Below, piece by piece: positions 23,203 to 33,942 of a stretch of 64,000 bases of DNA. Below the pieces are notes generated by a model. The model ran no database searches. It worked only from the letters and a program-made list of their open reading frames with translations, and had not been told where the DNA came from. The translations under genes and the position numbers were made by a program. Positions within the stretch are counted from its first letter, which is position 1. Each line of letters starts with the position of its first letter. Source of the stretch: Reticulitermes speratus (lineage: Eukaryota; Arthropoda; Insecta; Blattodea; Rhinotermitidae); contig JAJKFL010000042.1 of NCBI GenBank assembly GCA_021186555.1, positions 10,532,781-10,596,780 of the forward strand, in the 5' to 3' direction.

Positions 23203-23785
23203 AAACAAAATTTTTTATTACAAAAACCTAATCGCAGCTACATGTTTCGGCTGGAAATTAAGCCATCCAAAGGCTGTACAATATTCAATAAAGAGAAAAT
23301 ATACAAACATGTTAATACGTAATATGATTCAAAATTTTTATCTCAGTGTTGTCATGATATATTCATAACCGAACCATCATAAAAATTACTGTGACAAAAT
23401 TGAGATATAAACTTTGAATAATATCACACACATAGTTTCACCTATCTCAATATAATCTTGTACAGCCGAGGAAGGCTTTATTATGAGCCAAAATATGCAG
23501 CTAGGGGTAAGCGGTGACGCTGGTGGTTGAAGCACTGCGCTACATGCCGGAAGGTAGCGGGTTTTTCATTTACTTAATCATTCTGGCCGCAGTACGGCTC
23601 TGGGGGTAAAGGCGGCCGGTGCGTAGGTTTGACAACCTTACAACTTTCATGTGCCGACTGTCACGAAAGTCTGGTAGCATCAACCTCCTGGAGACCTAAG
23701 GGCCTGTCCAGGCCTTTAACAGGGATAGCTTAACCTTCACCTAAACATGCAGCTATAATTAGGTTTTTAATGACAGTTAAGTGCT
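23203..23785. mobile_element. Fold-back element with decayed hammerhead motifs, split by SINE A
   Basis: The left arm (AACCTAATCGCAGCTACATG, 23,220s) mirrors the right arm (CATGCAGCTATAATTAGGTT, 23,747-23,766). The left motif on minus retains GAAACATGTAGCTG, but CTGANGA is CTTTGGA. The right copy has CCGAGGA. The right arm is interrupted by a family A SINE. Confidence 0.65.
23504..23746 (+). mobile_element. SINE family A, deleted copy
   Basis: GCGGTGACGCTGGTGGTTGA head with box B lost by deletion, then the body GGTAAAGGCGGCCGGTGCGT and the AGGCCTTTAACAGGGATAGC end. It is flanked by ATGCAGCTA at 23,495-23,503 and 23,747-23,755. Confidence 0.8.
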
Positions 23786-24595
23786 GTGTTTGATGAAAAT
23801 TCACCGCTATCTTTGTATAAAAAAGCAAAGGAATAAATCACGTCAACTTTGAATATTTAGCTCTTGTTGAAACATAAAGAAAACCGCTCTGTGAACCTCA
23901 AAATCTCGAAAGAATTATGATTTTAACTAGTTCTCTGGCTCTTTAAAAATTAGAAACCAAGAAAGCTAACGTGGGAACGTTGTTTTGGCAAATACGAAAA
24001 GGAAGGGACTTGCTATAGTAATATACACCATTTCGGAATGCAATTCTGCGTAGCGTTTTTACCTGACTTGGTTTCAAATGTGTCAGTCACCGCCCTACGC
24101 AGCATCGGTATTCCACACGTTATGTACCGCAGATTACATTGCAAAGAGCCGCGCCTCCTTCCTACAATAAATATTAATTTTGTTGGCACCAGAATCCTGT
24201 AAGGATCGTCTTTACGGAAGCTAACACCAAGCAGAAACTTCATAAATCTTGCAAGATTCGAGCTTCCCATAGCGGTGTTGGTAAAGTGTCAAGTGTGGAA
24301 TAGTGAACAGTTACAGACATTTGTTCTTAAGGGATAAGCAGTAATGGATTTTCACCAGTCGACAGTGCGTAATATCCAGAAGACCTGGATTTTCACAACC
24401 GTTGACCTTGTTTTGCTGGTGATGTGTAACAGTCTCTCAGAAGATATGTAAGATAAAAAAAATAAAGAAAAGATATAATAGAAGTATTTTGAATGATTTT
24501 AACAATAATTACCTGATAATATTAGAAACAATGTTTAATAATACTGTTCTACACACAGAGGTACTTTTAATTTGGTTTCACTATACATATTACAA
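23786..24595. other. No gene; one fragment of the second fold-back family
   Basis: Mostly unassigned. At 24,355-24,399 the sequence CCAGTCGACAGTGCGTAATA then CCAGAAGACC matches an arm of the fold-back at 52,524-53,027. The minus-strand frame 24,013-24,270 (85 codons) has no recognisable product. Confidence 0.5.
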
Positions 24596-24857
24596 CCAAA
24601 TCCAGTGGCCGCGCGGTCTAATGCGTAGCTCTGCGGCCGCTCGCTTACTAGGATTGTGGGTTCGAATCCCGCCGGGGGCATGGATGTCTGTCTGTTGTCA
24701 GTGTTGTGTTTTGTCGGGTAGAGGTCTCTGCGACGGGCTGGTCCCTCGTCCAGAGGAGTCCTACCGAATGTGGTGAGTCTAAAAAGTGTGTGATTGTGAA
24801 GCCTCGAAAACTGAGGCGGCCTAGGCCCCCAAGGGGCTGTCGAGCTATCGGAAAAAA
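24596..24857 (+). mobile_element. SINE family B, tRNA-Leu/Ser-like head, intact
   Basis: The head GTGGCCGCGCGGTCTAATGC (box A-like) and box B GGGTTCGAATCCC resemble class II tRNAs. Then come the shared body AGAGGTCTCTGCGACGGGCT and the end CCCCAAGGGGCTGTCGAGC with an A tail. A perfect 13-bp duplication ATACATATTACAA is found at 24,583-24,595 and 24,858-24,870. Confidence 0.9.
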
Positions 24858-24959
24858 ATACATATTACAATGAACAAGACTTTATTGCATAGAGTTTAAA
24901 CTGTACAGAAGAACTTCATTATTTTGCATTGCGAAAATTATTGCAGGTACGTTTTATGA

Positions 24960-25250
24960 CAGATTTACTAACCGCAAGGAACACAGTCCTTTTTTAAAAC
25001 CTAATCGTTCCTCAGCTAGTCGGTTAATTACCGAGTTTACAAAAGCCCCCCCACTTTCCCCTATCCTGAGCCAGATGAATCCAATGCGCATTCCCCCATT
25101 CCATTTACTAAAGATATATTTTAGTATTATCCTCCCATCTAAGCCTAGACCTTCCAAATGGCCTCTTTCCCTCACGTTTCCCCACCAAAACCCTGTATGC
25201 AACTCTCCTCTCCCCCCTACGTGCCACACGCCCCACTCATCAAATTATAA
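24960..25250 (-). mobile_element. LINE 3'-end family E fragment
   Basis: On the minus strand the frame contains HTGFWWGNVRERGHLEGLGL and continues through IILKYIFSKWNGG. This is the C-terminal segment of the family E protein, with substitutions. It is a truncated relic. Confidence 0.75.
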
Positions 25251-25262
25251 CACATTGTGAAA

Positions 25263-26530
25263 TTTGAAATTGGAATTTGGCTTCTCTCTCAGTGAACAGA
25301 AAAATTTTCCCTGGGGTAAATGGGTTAATTTTGAAACATATTTCGTATTAATTTAATTTCTAGAACACGAATTCTTGGTGTTACACAATACGTTTTCTAA
25401 GTCTTACTTAAAACGGGCAAAGACGCCCCGTCCCCGGTCAGGCGATAACTTTCATCGGGTCACAGATGTTTCGTGGTTCATGTAACCGTAAGGTTTATTG
25501 CCGTGTTAATTACAGTTCACCACTGAATTACATCCTGATTGTGTGCAACTTACTTCACACCCTATTTCTTGAAGCTACATTTTAAGAATAACTTCCTATC
25601 TACATCGAAACGTCGGGAATCAGCAAAGCTGTTACTCAACCTACCAATCTCAGAAGACCTAAATGCTAAACTTCAAAGCTGTGGAAACCCCAAATCTCAC
25701 AGTCTCGTGTTCTACGATATTCAGACTGCAGGACTGTAGAAACTTCTTATCTCTCATATACATTTATCATGGCCAATCTCATTTCGCCCTTTATCACAAA
25801 CCGCAGGACCTAATCTTCCTATACACCACAAGTTCAAATATTCTAAAGACAGTGCTAAGTACACGCATTGTCACCATCTGTTTTAACATTACAAATCTCG
25901 GTACTGTCCACATAATACAATCATCATTTTCGTATCACATAATAATTAACTAAATTATTTCCTTAACCATTTAGTCTTTGAGAATGTGGAGGTAATGTGT
26001 CATCTGCGAGGTAAAAACTAAAATTTGAAATGTTATTTAGGTAAGCTTCGTGCTGCGAAAGTTAGTATTATCAGTGACGTCAATAATACATTTGAATGTC
26101 TGAAACCTATGGGGATATTTTTGCCTTCCACTCGTACTTTCTGAACTGCACACATTTCTATATTCATTCATCTAAAATTCCCGGAAAATTATGACTTTTT
26201 TTGTAACTTATAAATGCCAACCAACTTACGAACAGAAAAGCTGATAATGGGTTTTAATTCCCCTACAAACAATTCGAATTGAGTGAAAAATTTTACTACC
26301 GTTTTTAAAGAAATAGCTTCAGTGTGCGTTGAAGTCCACTATTCCTGGAATACTTAAACCCAAAGATGGGGACAGCAAGCTCCCGCCAAACGTCATAACG
26401 CAGAAAACTTGAATATTCAAGTGCGTCGCATTTTTTAAGGCGTGTTCATAACACACACACACACCGAACATGCTCCCTACTCTAATTTAATCGTGTTGGC
26501 TGACACATTCAGAGTTTAGTGACACACAAG
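25263..26530. other. No gene recognised
   Basis: AT-rich, with a short CA microsatellite at 26,446-26,463. The open frame 25,663-25,953 (96 codons) is low-complexity with no recognisable domain. Confidence 0.45.
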
Positions 26531-26532
26531 AC

Positions 26533-26702
26533 TGCTCTCTTCTGCGGTATGACGCCGTGTAATCTGGTGGAAATACGAGTATACTGACGTTTCAGAGAAA
26601 ACTGTTGCCTTCATAACCCAGTTGATAACAGAGGAAGCAGGTTATTCTGTAACGTCTGCATACTCGTAATTACAACAGACTACACAGTGTCACATCTAAT
26701 AG
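26533..26702. mobile_element. Decayed fold-back element (second family)
   Basis: Inverted pieces: ACGAGTATACTGACGTTTCA on the left and the complement-like CTGTAACGTCTGCATACTCG on the right, with CTTCTGCGGTATGACGCCGT at the outer end. It is too diverged to define boundaries or a target duplication. Confidence 0.5.
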
Positions 26703-26944
26703 ACAGCAATCTCCATAGTTACTGGCGTAAAAACTTAAATATCATTTAATGGTATTATTAAGAACTAGTGAAACATTCGTAGAGAAAGTTGTGTATTCTA
26801 AAATTTAAATGAAATGTATGAATCATTATGATAATTAACCACCTATAAGTTTCAAAGTTTCAGTCACAGCACAGTTTTCTACAATTGTCAAGTTACTGGT
26901 TCACAGGAATTGTGAATTCCTTATTCAGTGTCCATCCTTATTGG

Positions 26945-27267
26945 CGCGGTGGCGCAGTTGGTTGAGGAACTGCGCTACAAACCGGAACGTCGCTGGTTAG
27001 ATTCCCGATGGTGTCACTGGAATTTTTCACTGACATAATCGTTTCTGTCGCACTATGGCTCTGGGGTCGACTCAGCCTCTAACAGCAATGAGTACCGGGA
27101 ATCTTTCCTGGGGGGAGGGGGGGGGGGGGTAAAGGCGACCGGTGCGTAGGGCTGACAACCTTACCACCTTCATGTACCGATTGTCTAAAAACCTGGCAGC
27201 CTCGACCTCCTGGAGCCCTAAGGGCCTTCTTAGGCCTGTAATGGGATTACTTTGCTTTTTTACCTTA
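26945..27267 (+). mobile_element. SINE family A, full-length
   Basis: Head CGCGGTGGCGCAGTTGGTTG, full body and AGGCCTGTAATGGGATTAC end. The target duplication CCATCCTTATTGG/CCATCCTTACTGG is at about 26,932-26,944 and 27,268-27,280. A run of about 14 G at 27,116-27,129 sits inside the body and is absent from other copies. Confidence 0.88.
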
Positions 27268-27280
27268 CCATCCTTACTGG

Positions 27281-28145
27281 AGACTGTATCATTCTATAGA
27301 TCTACAACATCGTTATAAAAAGTTTTATAAATTACTTAGAAAATTATGTTCACCCCTCATCTCTGCAAGAATTCGCGTCAAAAATCGTTTAAGGAAGCTG
27401 AAGAGTTACGCGTTTAAGTCTACATACAGTCTCTGAAAGAAATATGCTCTTAATGCTATCACACTTTCCTATTTAGAATCATTTACACTCAAGTAAAAGA
27501 ATATTTGGTAAGGAAAATGTCATTAATTAATCTTGACCATGTATCTGTAACACTGCTTAAACCAAATAAAATGGCTGTTCAAGATTAATATTTAGTGACA
27601 TCGAAGTTAAAAAAATTTAAGAGATTTTATTAAATTATATCTCGTAATTTAACACAGACTGAAACTGTATTTGCATTATGTATTCTAAGTTATGATATAA
27701 TGAATTCTGGTAGAAGGAGGTAACAGGAGTCTCCGAAGATTTAGTATTCAACTAGCAGACTGCAAGGTGTCAGAACCTTGAACACCGAAATGTAAATCCA
27801 CACCGCCACTAAACTTTCAGCTCTCAAACCAGCGATGTCTGAGTTCTAGAAGTTAAACCTTTGTAGGATGATGCACTCTCTTCCAAGCAATATTACTCTC
27901 CTGGGATATGAGATACTCTTAGCCGTGGCTAGTTATAACACCGTTTCACGTGAGGTAATAAAAGGCAAAACTGTGCCTGTCCACGCCGTGAAAGCATTGT
28001 TGTTGCTATGCTGTTGTTATTCTTATTATTATATTCTTATTTTTGCTGTATTTCGTAGGACGACATATTTATGTTTATAATATATATATTCTTATAAATT
28101 TAGTAAAAGGTCAAAGAACAAATTATTACAGTCGATAAATTTTAT
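27281..28145. other. No gene recognised
   Basis: AT-rich spacer. The frame at 27,868-28,080 has no similarity I recognise. Confidence 0.45.
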
Positions 28146-28752
28146 ATTATATTATCTTCACCATGCATTATTTAACAACTCACAAATTACACACCAACAA
28201 AATGCACTGTATTTTCAATTTTTATCCTTTAACCCCTACATATGTTTCAGCCTTTACATGGCCATCGGGGCTCGTAATCTGCATTTACTTTACATCCATT
28301 GTTTATGTCTGCTATTACGTTATATGAGTACACACCGCACCACTGGACACTTACAACACAAACAGGACATGATTTACTTAACTGATTACCTATATATACA
28401 GAACCATCAGCCAAAATTTACAAACAAGCTAATGGTAGAAGATCTATCCTAAAAAACCATATAGCTTCATTCTATCATTTTATTACGAAAAACTGACAAA
28501 CCTCATTTAAGGTTTTTATATTATGTGCTTTATATAATTAAATACAGATATTTTAAATAACTGTGATCCATAATGATAACGAAACTTGACTATATGTGAT
28601 ATATAACATAATAGCAGACATAAACAAGGGATGTAAAGTAAATGTAGTTTACGAGCCCCTGAAGATGGCCTTGTAAAGGATGAAACATATGTAGGGGTTA
28701 AAGAATAAAAAGTGAAAATATAGTGCATTTCGTTGGTGTGTAATTTGTGAGG
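28146..28752. mobile_element. Fold-back retroelement with one intact hammerhead motif
   Basis: Left arm (about 28,179-28,345) and right arm (about 28,590-28,752) mirror each other, for example TTTACTTTACATCCATTGTT and its complement near 28,624-28,645. To the left of the left arm the extension ATCTTCACCATGCATTATTT is the complement of the shared ATGCACGGTGA-type sequence. The left hammerhead has lost part of the CTGANGA core. The right one is intact. No clear target duplication. Confidence 0.72.
28653..28699 (+). ncRNA. Hammerhead ribozyme motif, intact core
   Basis: Core CTGAAGA at 28,659-28,665, U, stem II with CCTT/AAGG, GAAAC at 28,682-28,686, ATAT and GTA at 28,691-28,693. Stem I is CCC/GGG with a mismatch and two further pairs. 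The palindromic ACATATGT is present at stem III. The foot of stem II is mismatched, so cleavage may be slow. Confidence 0.62.
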
Positions 28753-30425
28753 TATTACATTCGAATTCGGTTCTTAACGTCATGAAAGGTACTCAATATT
28801 TTGTGTCGTTATAGCCGAGTGTTGTTATAAACGAAGAGAATAATGTTATGGCTAACAGTGAGGAATTAACTACTACCACATAATATATGACACTATAGAC
28901 GAGGTGTCGTATAAACCTTTGTCGTTATAAACGGGTTCGATGGTATTTTATCGTAAAGGACTCTGGTAAATAATGGAGATAGGCGAAAGACTTAGTAGAG
29001 TATGAGTCTGTCGTATCTGTGAGTTGGCAATTGTGTCAGCACAAAATAATTTGGTGGGGGGGGGGGGGGTGGGGGAAGAGGAGTTGAGAGACGTTACTAC
29101 ACATTCTGCAGCGGAGCATGTCACGATTATATGGCCGGAGGAGAAATAACAGCTTGTACGATTCTATAACCCGTTACTTTAAAGCAGCGAAGCTATCTAA
29201 CCTTCCCGGAGGCCTGTGACACACATTCTATAAAGATATTTTGGAATATCCGTACTGTGAGATCAAGACAAGATGCATTTATAGTTAATGTTAAATAACA
29301 CACCTATGGTCAGGAATGTGGGTTCACTTTCATAATAATGAAGTCAGTACATAAGTTATGTAGCACCAACAGTGGTAACCTTCCATACAAATTCAGATGT
29401 TGTTTATAATGTCAGTACTTCCTCAGTCTACAAGACACAAAAGCTGAAGGAATTAAAGTGTTTGAACGACATACATGAAGTCAGTTCATAGGTCATAGTT
29501 CAATTCACCTCTTGTCAAATCTGAAAACACGAAGGATACATATAAATCAAAATATCAGAGACGATATAACATTATTATTTTTACTGCTAAGGGGTTTATT
29601 AATATTTCATAAAGGAAGATAAAAAGTTTTACTCTCAAGCTCTTCACAGATTTTACTCTTCAACAAACATTTTGCTCCATAATTTACTCACAGTCTGGGG
29701 AAAATGACAAATAGATATAAAGTTTGAGACAGGAATCTTGGGAACATACCGGATTGGAGATCTGCTAGGACACGAAGTAATAATATGAAAATAACGTTAA
29801 AAGAAGCAGAGTACGATGGTGTTGAATAGATTCAAATGACTCAGAAGAGAATTAAATGGCGACTTGTGTTGAATACAGTACTGGATTTTAGAACGACACA
29901 AAAGGTGCGATATTGGACAGCTGCGCGACTATGAGCCCATTAAGAAGACAACTCCTCCTTTAACAAGGTCACATAGCCTACCTCTTTCTGTCTCCATAGA
30001 GAGGACATGTTCTTCCGATGTGGTGGTGGCGACCTACAAGTCTGCACAGTGCCATAAACCAGAGACCACACACTAAGGTCACCCACCACCGTGAACCTCT
30101 CAAATACCTTGTAGTCCTCATCAAGTTTTCACTGACAAGTTAAGATGGCATTACTAAGTTATATATTTATGAAGATGAATGAAGACAGATTCAGAAGAAA
30201 CGAACGAGTACGTGTGGTTCACGTGTTATTTCACCAAAAAAAAAAAAGGCCAGAAGAAAAATGCCGAACAACTGCCAAGTTGACACGATTATCTTCTGGA
30301 CGGATCAAACGACAAGAGATGACTTACGCCCTGTTTTGCAAATCTTGTGGGTTCGGTATTTCGGCACATAGCAACAACATTTTTCACCGTGTTTTTTCAC
30401 AAGTGTCTTTGCGTTCTTACTTCCA
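28753..30425. other. No gene recognised
   Basis: Unassigned. A G-run near 29,054-29,067 and T/A-rich stretches. The frame 30,145-30,519 (124 codons) is not similar to any family I know, and its 3' part is the hairpin below. Confidence 0.5.
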
Positions 30426-30534
30426 CACTGACGTCATCTTCAGTGTCGATTCCGCTAACGTAGTTTACGTGCCTCTGGTTACGTTAGCGGAGTCGATACT
30501 GACGATGGTGCCAGTATAGGCTTAGAAACGCGTA
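30426..30534. repeat. Small inverted repeat with hammerhead-like motif
   Basis: Arms CACTGACGTCATCTTCAGTG plus TCGATTCCGCTAACGTA (30,426-30,462) and ACGTTAGCGGAGTCGATACT plus GACGATG (30,481-30,507) are inverted. On plus, CTGACGA at 30,499-30,505 is followed by a weak stem II and GAAAC-GC-GTA at 30,525-30,534, with palindromic ACGCGT. Stem I is poor. It is a possible third hammerhead lineage or a coincidence. Confidence 0.4.
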
Positions 30535-30730
30535 TGTGATAAACAATACTTGTAACAGACACTGTGCAAAAGTTGTTGCTATATATTAACAAGTATAAGA
30601 TGTAACTTACTGCTAACTGAGTGTTGCAAGTGGCTTTAGCATGTGACTTTAGCAGCCGGCTCTTTTACGCTCTAAAGAAGCACAACATTTTCGTATGACG
30701 GTCCTGCTTCCGTCATCAAGAACAATAAAA

Positions 30731-31074
30731 AATCATAAAACACTTCTGTTTAGCTCACTGGATGGAGTTAATCATAAACACTTCTGTTTAGCTCACTGGA
30801 TGGAGCTAATCATAAAACACTTCTGTTTAGCTCACTGGATGGAGCTAATCATAAAACACTTCTGTTTAGCTCACTGGATGGAGCTAATCATAAAACACTT
30901 CTGTTTAGCTCACTGGATGGAGCTAATCATAAAACACTTCTGTTTAGCTCACTGGATGGAGTTAATCATAAAACACTTCTGCTTAGCTCACTGGATGGCG
31001 CTAATCACAAACACTTCTGTTTAGCTCACTGGATGGAGCTAATCATAAAACACTTCTGTTTAGCTCACTGGATG
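30731..31074 (+). repeat. 39-bp satellite, about nine tandem copies (first block)
   Basis: The unit reads AAAACACTTCTGTTTAGCTC then ACTGGATGGAGCTAATCAT, repeated with very few differences. Because 39 is a multiple of three, the block stays open and reads as repeats of LIIKHFCLAHWME. I regard this as a by-product of the repeat length and not as a gene. Two units are one base short. Confidence 0.92.
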
Positions 31075-31468
31075 TCCTTTAGTAGGACACAATCCAGAGT
31101 GGTTACTGGCCTACTTACTGGACATAACACTCTGAGAAGACACCTTCACATAATGGGACTGAGTGACAGTCCCCTGTGTAGGAAATGCAGAGCAGAGGAA
31201 GAGATCTCAGCTAATGTTCTGTGTGAGTGTGAAGCTCTGGCGACACATAGACACACTTATCTGGGTTCTTTCTTTTTGAACCCTGAAGACATCAAAGGAC
31301 TAGGTCTAGGGGCGATCTGGACCTTTATTATAAGGACAGGGGTCCTGACTTAGATTTGGTTAAGGGGCACAAAGGGCCTGTTAAAGGCCTACGTGCATCG
31401 GGACCATAAAGGGCCCGACCCATACTTCTATTCTATTCTATTCTATTCTATTCTATTCTATTCTATTC
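31075..31468 (+). mobile_element. LINE 3' end inserted in the satellite, with TTCTA tail
   Basis: The translation contains SRTQSRVVTGLLTGHNTLRR and then LCRKCRAEEEISANVLCECE, the zinc-binding-like segment that follows RNase H in R1/Jockey-group insect LINEs (Cys-x2-Cys spacing visible, the usual His replaced by Asn), ending before a stop near 31,351. A (TTCTA)n tail covers about 31,425-31,470. The target duplication TAGCTCACTGGATG (31,061-31,074 and 31,469-31,482) is part of the satellite unit. It is heavily 5'-truncated. Confidence 0.85.
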
Positions 31469-31470
31469 TA

Positions 31471-31690
31471 GCTCACTGGATGGAGCTAATCATAAAACAC
31501 TTCTGTTTAGCTCACTGGCTGGAGTTAATCATAAAACACTTCTGTTTAGCTCACTGGATGGAGCTAATCATAAAACACTTCTGTTTAGCTCACTGGATGG
31601 AGCTAATCATAAAACGCTTCTGTTCAGCTCACTGGATGCAGCTAATCATAAAACACTTCTGTTTAGCTCACTGGATGCAGCTAATCGCTA
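31471..31690 (+). repeat. 39-bp satellite, second block (about six copies)
   Basis: Continuation of the satellite after the LINE insertion, with slightly more divergence (GGATGCAGCTAATC variants at the end). The open frame again comes from the 13-codon periodicity. Confidence 0.9.
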
Positions 31691-31727
31691 TGTCCATAAA
31701 ACAGCAGCAGTTATTTTCAGGGTAAAG

Positions 31728-31972
31728 CCGATCCCGGTGGCCGTGCGGTCTAAGGCGTAGATCTGAAGCCGAGTCGTTGCTGGTATCGCGGATTCGAATT
31801 CCGCTGAGAGCATGGATGTTCGTCTTTTGTGTTTGTTGTGTGTTGTGTAGGTAGCGGCCTCTGCGACGAGCTGATCACTCGTTCAGGGGAGTCCTACCTT
31901 GTGTGTGTGTCTAATTGTGTGTGATTTTGACCTCGACAATGAGGCGACCTAGATCCAATTTGGGCTGTTGCT
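31728..31972 (+). mobile_element. SINE family B
   Basis: CCGATCCCGGTGGCCGTGCG head, box B CGGATTCGAATTCCG, body CGGCCTCTGCGACGAGCTGA, and end diverged (AATTTGGGCTGTTGCTCC). Confidence 0.82.
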
Positions 31973-32900
31973 CCACAGAACTGAACACTGTAAATATGCA
32001 ATATGGTTCACTGCATAGGTTTCAACTAAAGAGAAGGTAGTTTGTTAAAAGTTAAGTCATAATTTTTTTCAGAGTTGTTATCGCTCCTTGTGCCCAACCC
32101 GTACCTAAACCAAAGTGGGTCCTTGAACGAATTTTACGAAATAAAAATTTCAATATCCCTAAAAACAACCGAATAACCTCTGAGCTATCCCAAGAAAACT
32201 AAGACCTCATCTAAATGCGAACGTCATATCTGTAACGATTACTGCTGTGTAAGTGTGACCTATGACGTTATTAAATTTATCTGAAATGTATTTAACATCT
32301 CCAAGTTGTAATACAATGTTACAAATACGCTTTCATTTACGGTGTATCTCTCTTTGTAACATCCGTAGACTTTCTGATGGAAGCAGCACACATACACACA
32401 ATTACTAACTACAGCTTTCTTGCAACAGATTACGCCTACGCCGCATTTACTAATAAAGGAGTCGAAGCAGAAAACAGGAACTGTTCAAGCCAATAACTTA
32501 CAGTTTATTATATTTATCTTGCTGAAAAATTCATAACTATGACTAAGCGTGCTGAGTTTAATGAAACAGAATAAGAGCAAAAAGGCGCATTTCTGTTAAT
32601 GCACGGTCTCTTTCGAAACTTTTTACGTTCTTAGTCCACAAGTAATGTTTTCTTCTCTTATACACTTGACATTTACGGCAACTTTATAAATAAAATACTA
32701 ACGTAGCTCTACAAAGCTTTGCACACACGTTGAGGCTTCACTAAGCTGCAGTGTATAAGAAAGTGAATTTGCAATTTCTGCTAAATCACTGGTTTCTCAA
32801 CGTGGCGTGTCTAAATAGTTTTCATTCATTCAGAGCCTTCAAGCATCAGAAAGTCTGCCGCAACATGTAACGTATAAATGAACCCCCCCCCCACCCCGTT
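31973..32900. other. No gene recognised
   Basis: AT-rich spacer, C-run at 32,883-32,891. No repeats recognised. Confidence 0.45.
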
Positions 32901-32914
32901 ATGTAAGTACCATA

Positions 32915-33059
32915 ACTAACTAACTAACTAACTAACTCCATTGAGCAGAGTCCTTCTTGAGAAGCTAACAGGTCCTCAGCTAGTCAAGAAATTCCCCGCG
33001 TTTTATGGAACTCGAAGGTTCATTACCGCACTCACAACAGCCCGTCACCTGCCCCTATC
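32915..33059 (-). mobile_element. Family E LINE, 5'-truncated copy with 14-bp target duplication
   Basis: On the minus strand it ends in the GTTAGTTA tail after CTGCTCAATGGAG. It starts abruptly at GATAGGGGCAGGTGACGGGC. It is flanked by the perfect 14-bp repeat ATGTAAGTACCATA at 32,901-32,914 and 33,060-33,073. This fixes the 3' end of family E and its tail. Confidence 0.88.
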
Positions 33060-33254
33060 ATGTAAGTACCATAGAATCACTTAATGTGAATAAGTCACAC
33101 TAATAATTCTATCAGAATGCCACTGACACCAAAAACCTCCTTGAGAATTAAATCATCTTAAAACCCGCCAGCGGCTTTACAAGTTGCTGCGAAATATCGA
33201 CATGTCTTTTTACAATTACATTTGTCATATCGGTCTTTTGAGAGGACCGTTGAG

Positions 33255-33437
33255 GCCTTCGCTCTTCTGAGGCGTAAAGCGGCGTAGGTTGGTAGTTGGT
33301 TACGGACGATTCGGGACAACATATCGGTCCCGTAGGTTATTCCGAAAGATTGGTAACCATTACCAACCTACGACGCGAAACATCTCAAACGAGTGAAGGT
33401 CTGAACCACACTGGTGCGAAAAGCCTGAAACCTCGCG
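33255..33437. mobile_element. Fold-back element, second family, diverged
   Basis: Left TCTTCTGAGGCGTAAAGCGG then TTGGTAGTTGGTTACGGACG; right complement-like ATTGGTAACCATTACCAACC then TACGACGCGAAACATCTCA. The GGGACAACATATCGGTCCC hairpin is kept. Extension decayed. Confidence 0.65.
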
Positions 33438-33809
33438 TTTCTGCAAATAACAACACTGTGAAACCTGCCTAAGACGAAACCAAAATGGACCAGTGTTTTT
33501 CAAGTTGCAGGCAGGTTCCGTTTAATACACGTAGTTAAGTTCAAGGTCTTCTGGACTGTAAAATTTTTCCGCTAAAGACAGATTTAATTTGAGACAGGTT
33601 TCACTATATTTTCATGTTTAAGATCAGGATTGATCAACCCTTTATGTGATAAGTGCAACTTCGGCAAAATTTGATCTACAGGGAGTTTACATGGAATTCA
33701 AAACATAAAACGAAAAACGAATAATTATACTATAATTATATGTATAATTTTACCTGTCAATTTTCATATACTCGTACATAAAGTGCAATAAAATATCCTA
33801 ATAATAACT

Positions 33810-33942
33810 AGCTAACCAACTAACTAACTAACTCCATGGAGCATAGGCCTTCTTGAGAAGCTAACAGGTCGTCAGCTAGTCAAGAAATTCCCCGCATTTG
33901 ATGGAACCCGAAGGTTCATTACCGCATTCACAAGAGCCCGTT
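33810..33942 (-). mobile_element. Family E LINE, 5'-truncated copy
   Basis: Same 3' end and GTTAGTTA tail as 32,915-33,059, truncated at nearly the same place (CGGGCTCTTGTGAATGCGG on minus). It is flanked by TCCTAATAATAA/TCCTAATAGTAA, a probable target duplication. Confidence 0.82.

Noticed and set aside
24489-24776. 95-codon open frame with a WPRGLMRSSAAARLLG-like peptide
   Set aside because: This is the translated tRNA-like head of SINE family B, a well-known source of false proteins in insect annotations.
25590-25630. GAAACGTCGGGA near 25,608 resembling the second fold-back family
   Set aside because: No CTGANGA-like half, no inverted arm and no shared extension nearby.
30695-31725. Three long plus-strand open frames reading LIIKHFCLAHWME repeats
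   Set aside because: They are caused by the 39-bp (13-codon) satellite period. No start, splice or codon-bias evidence for a protein.
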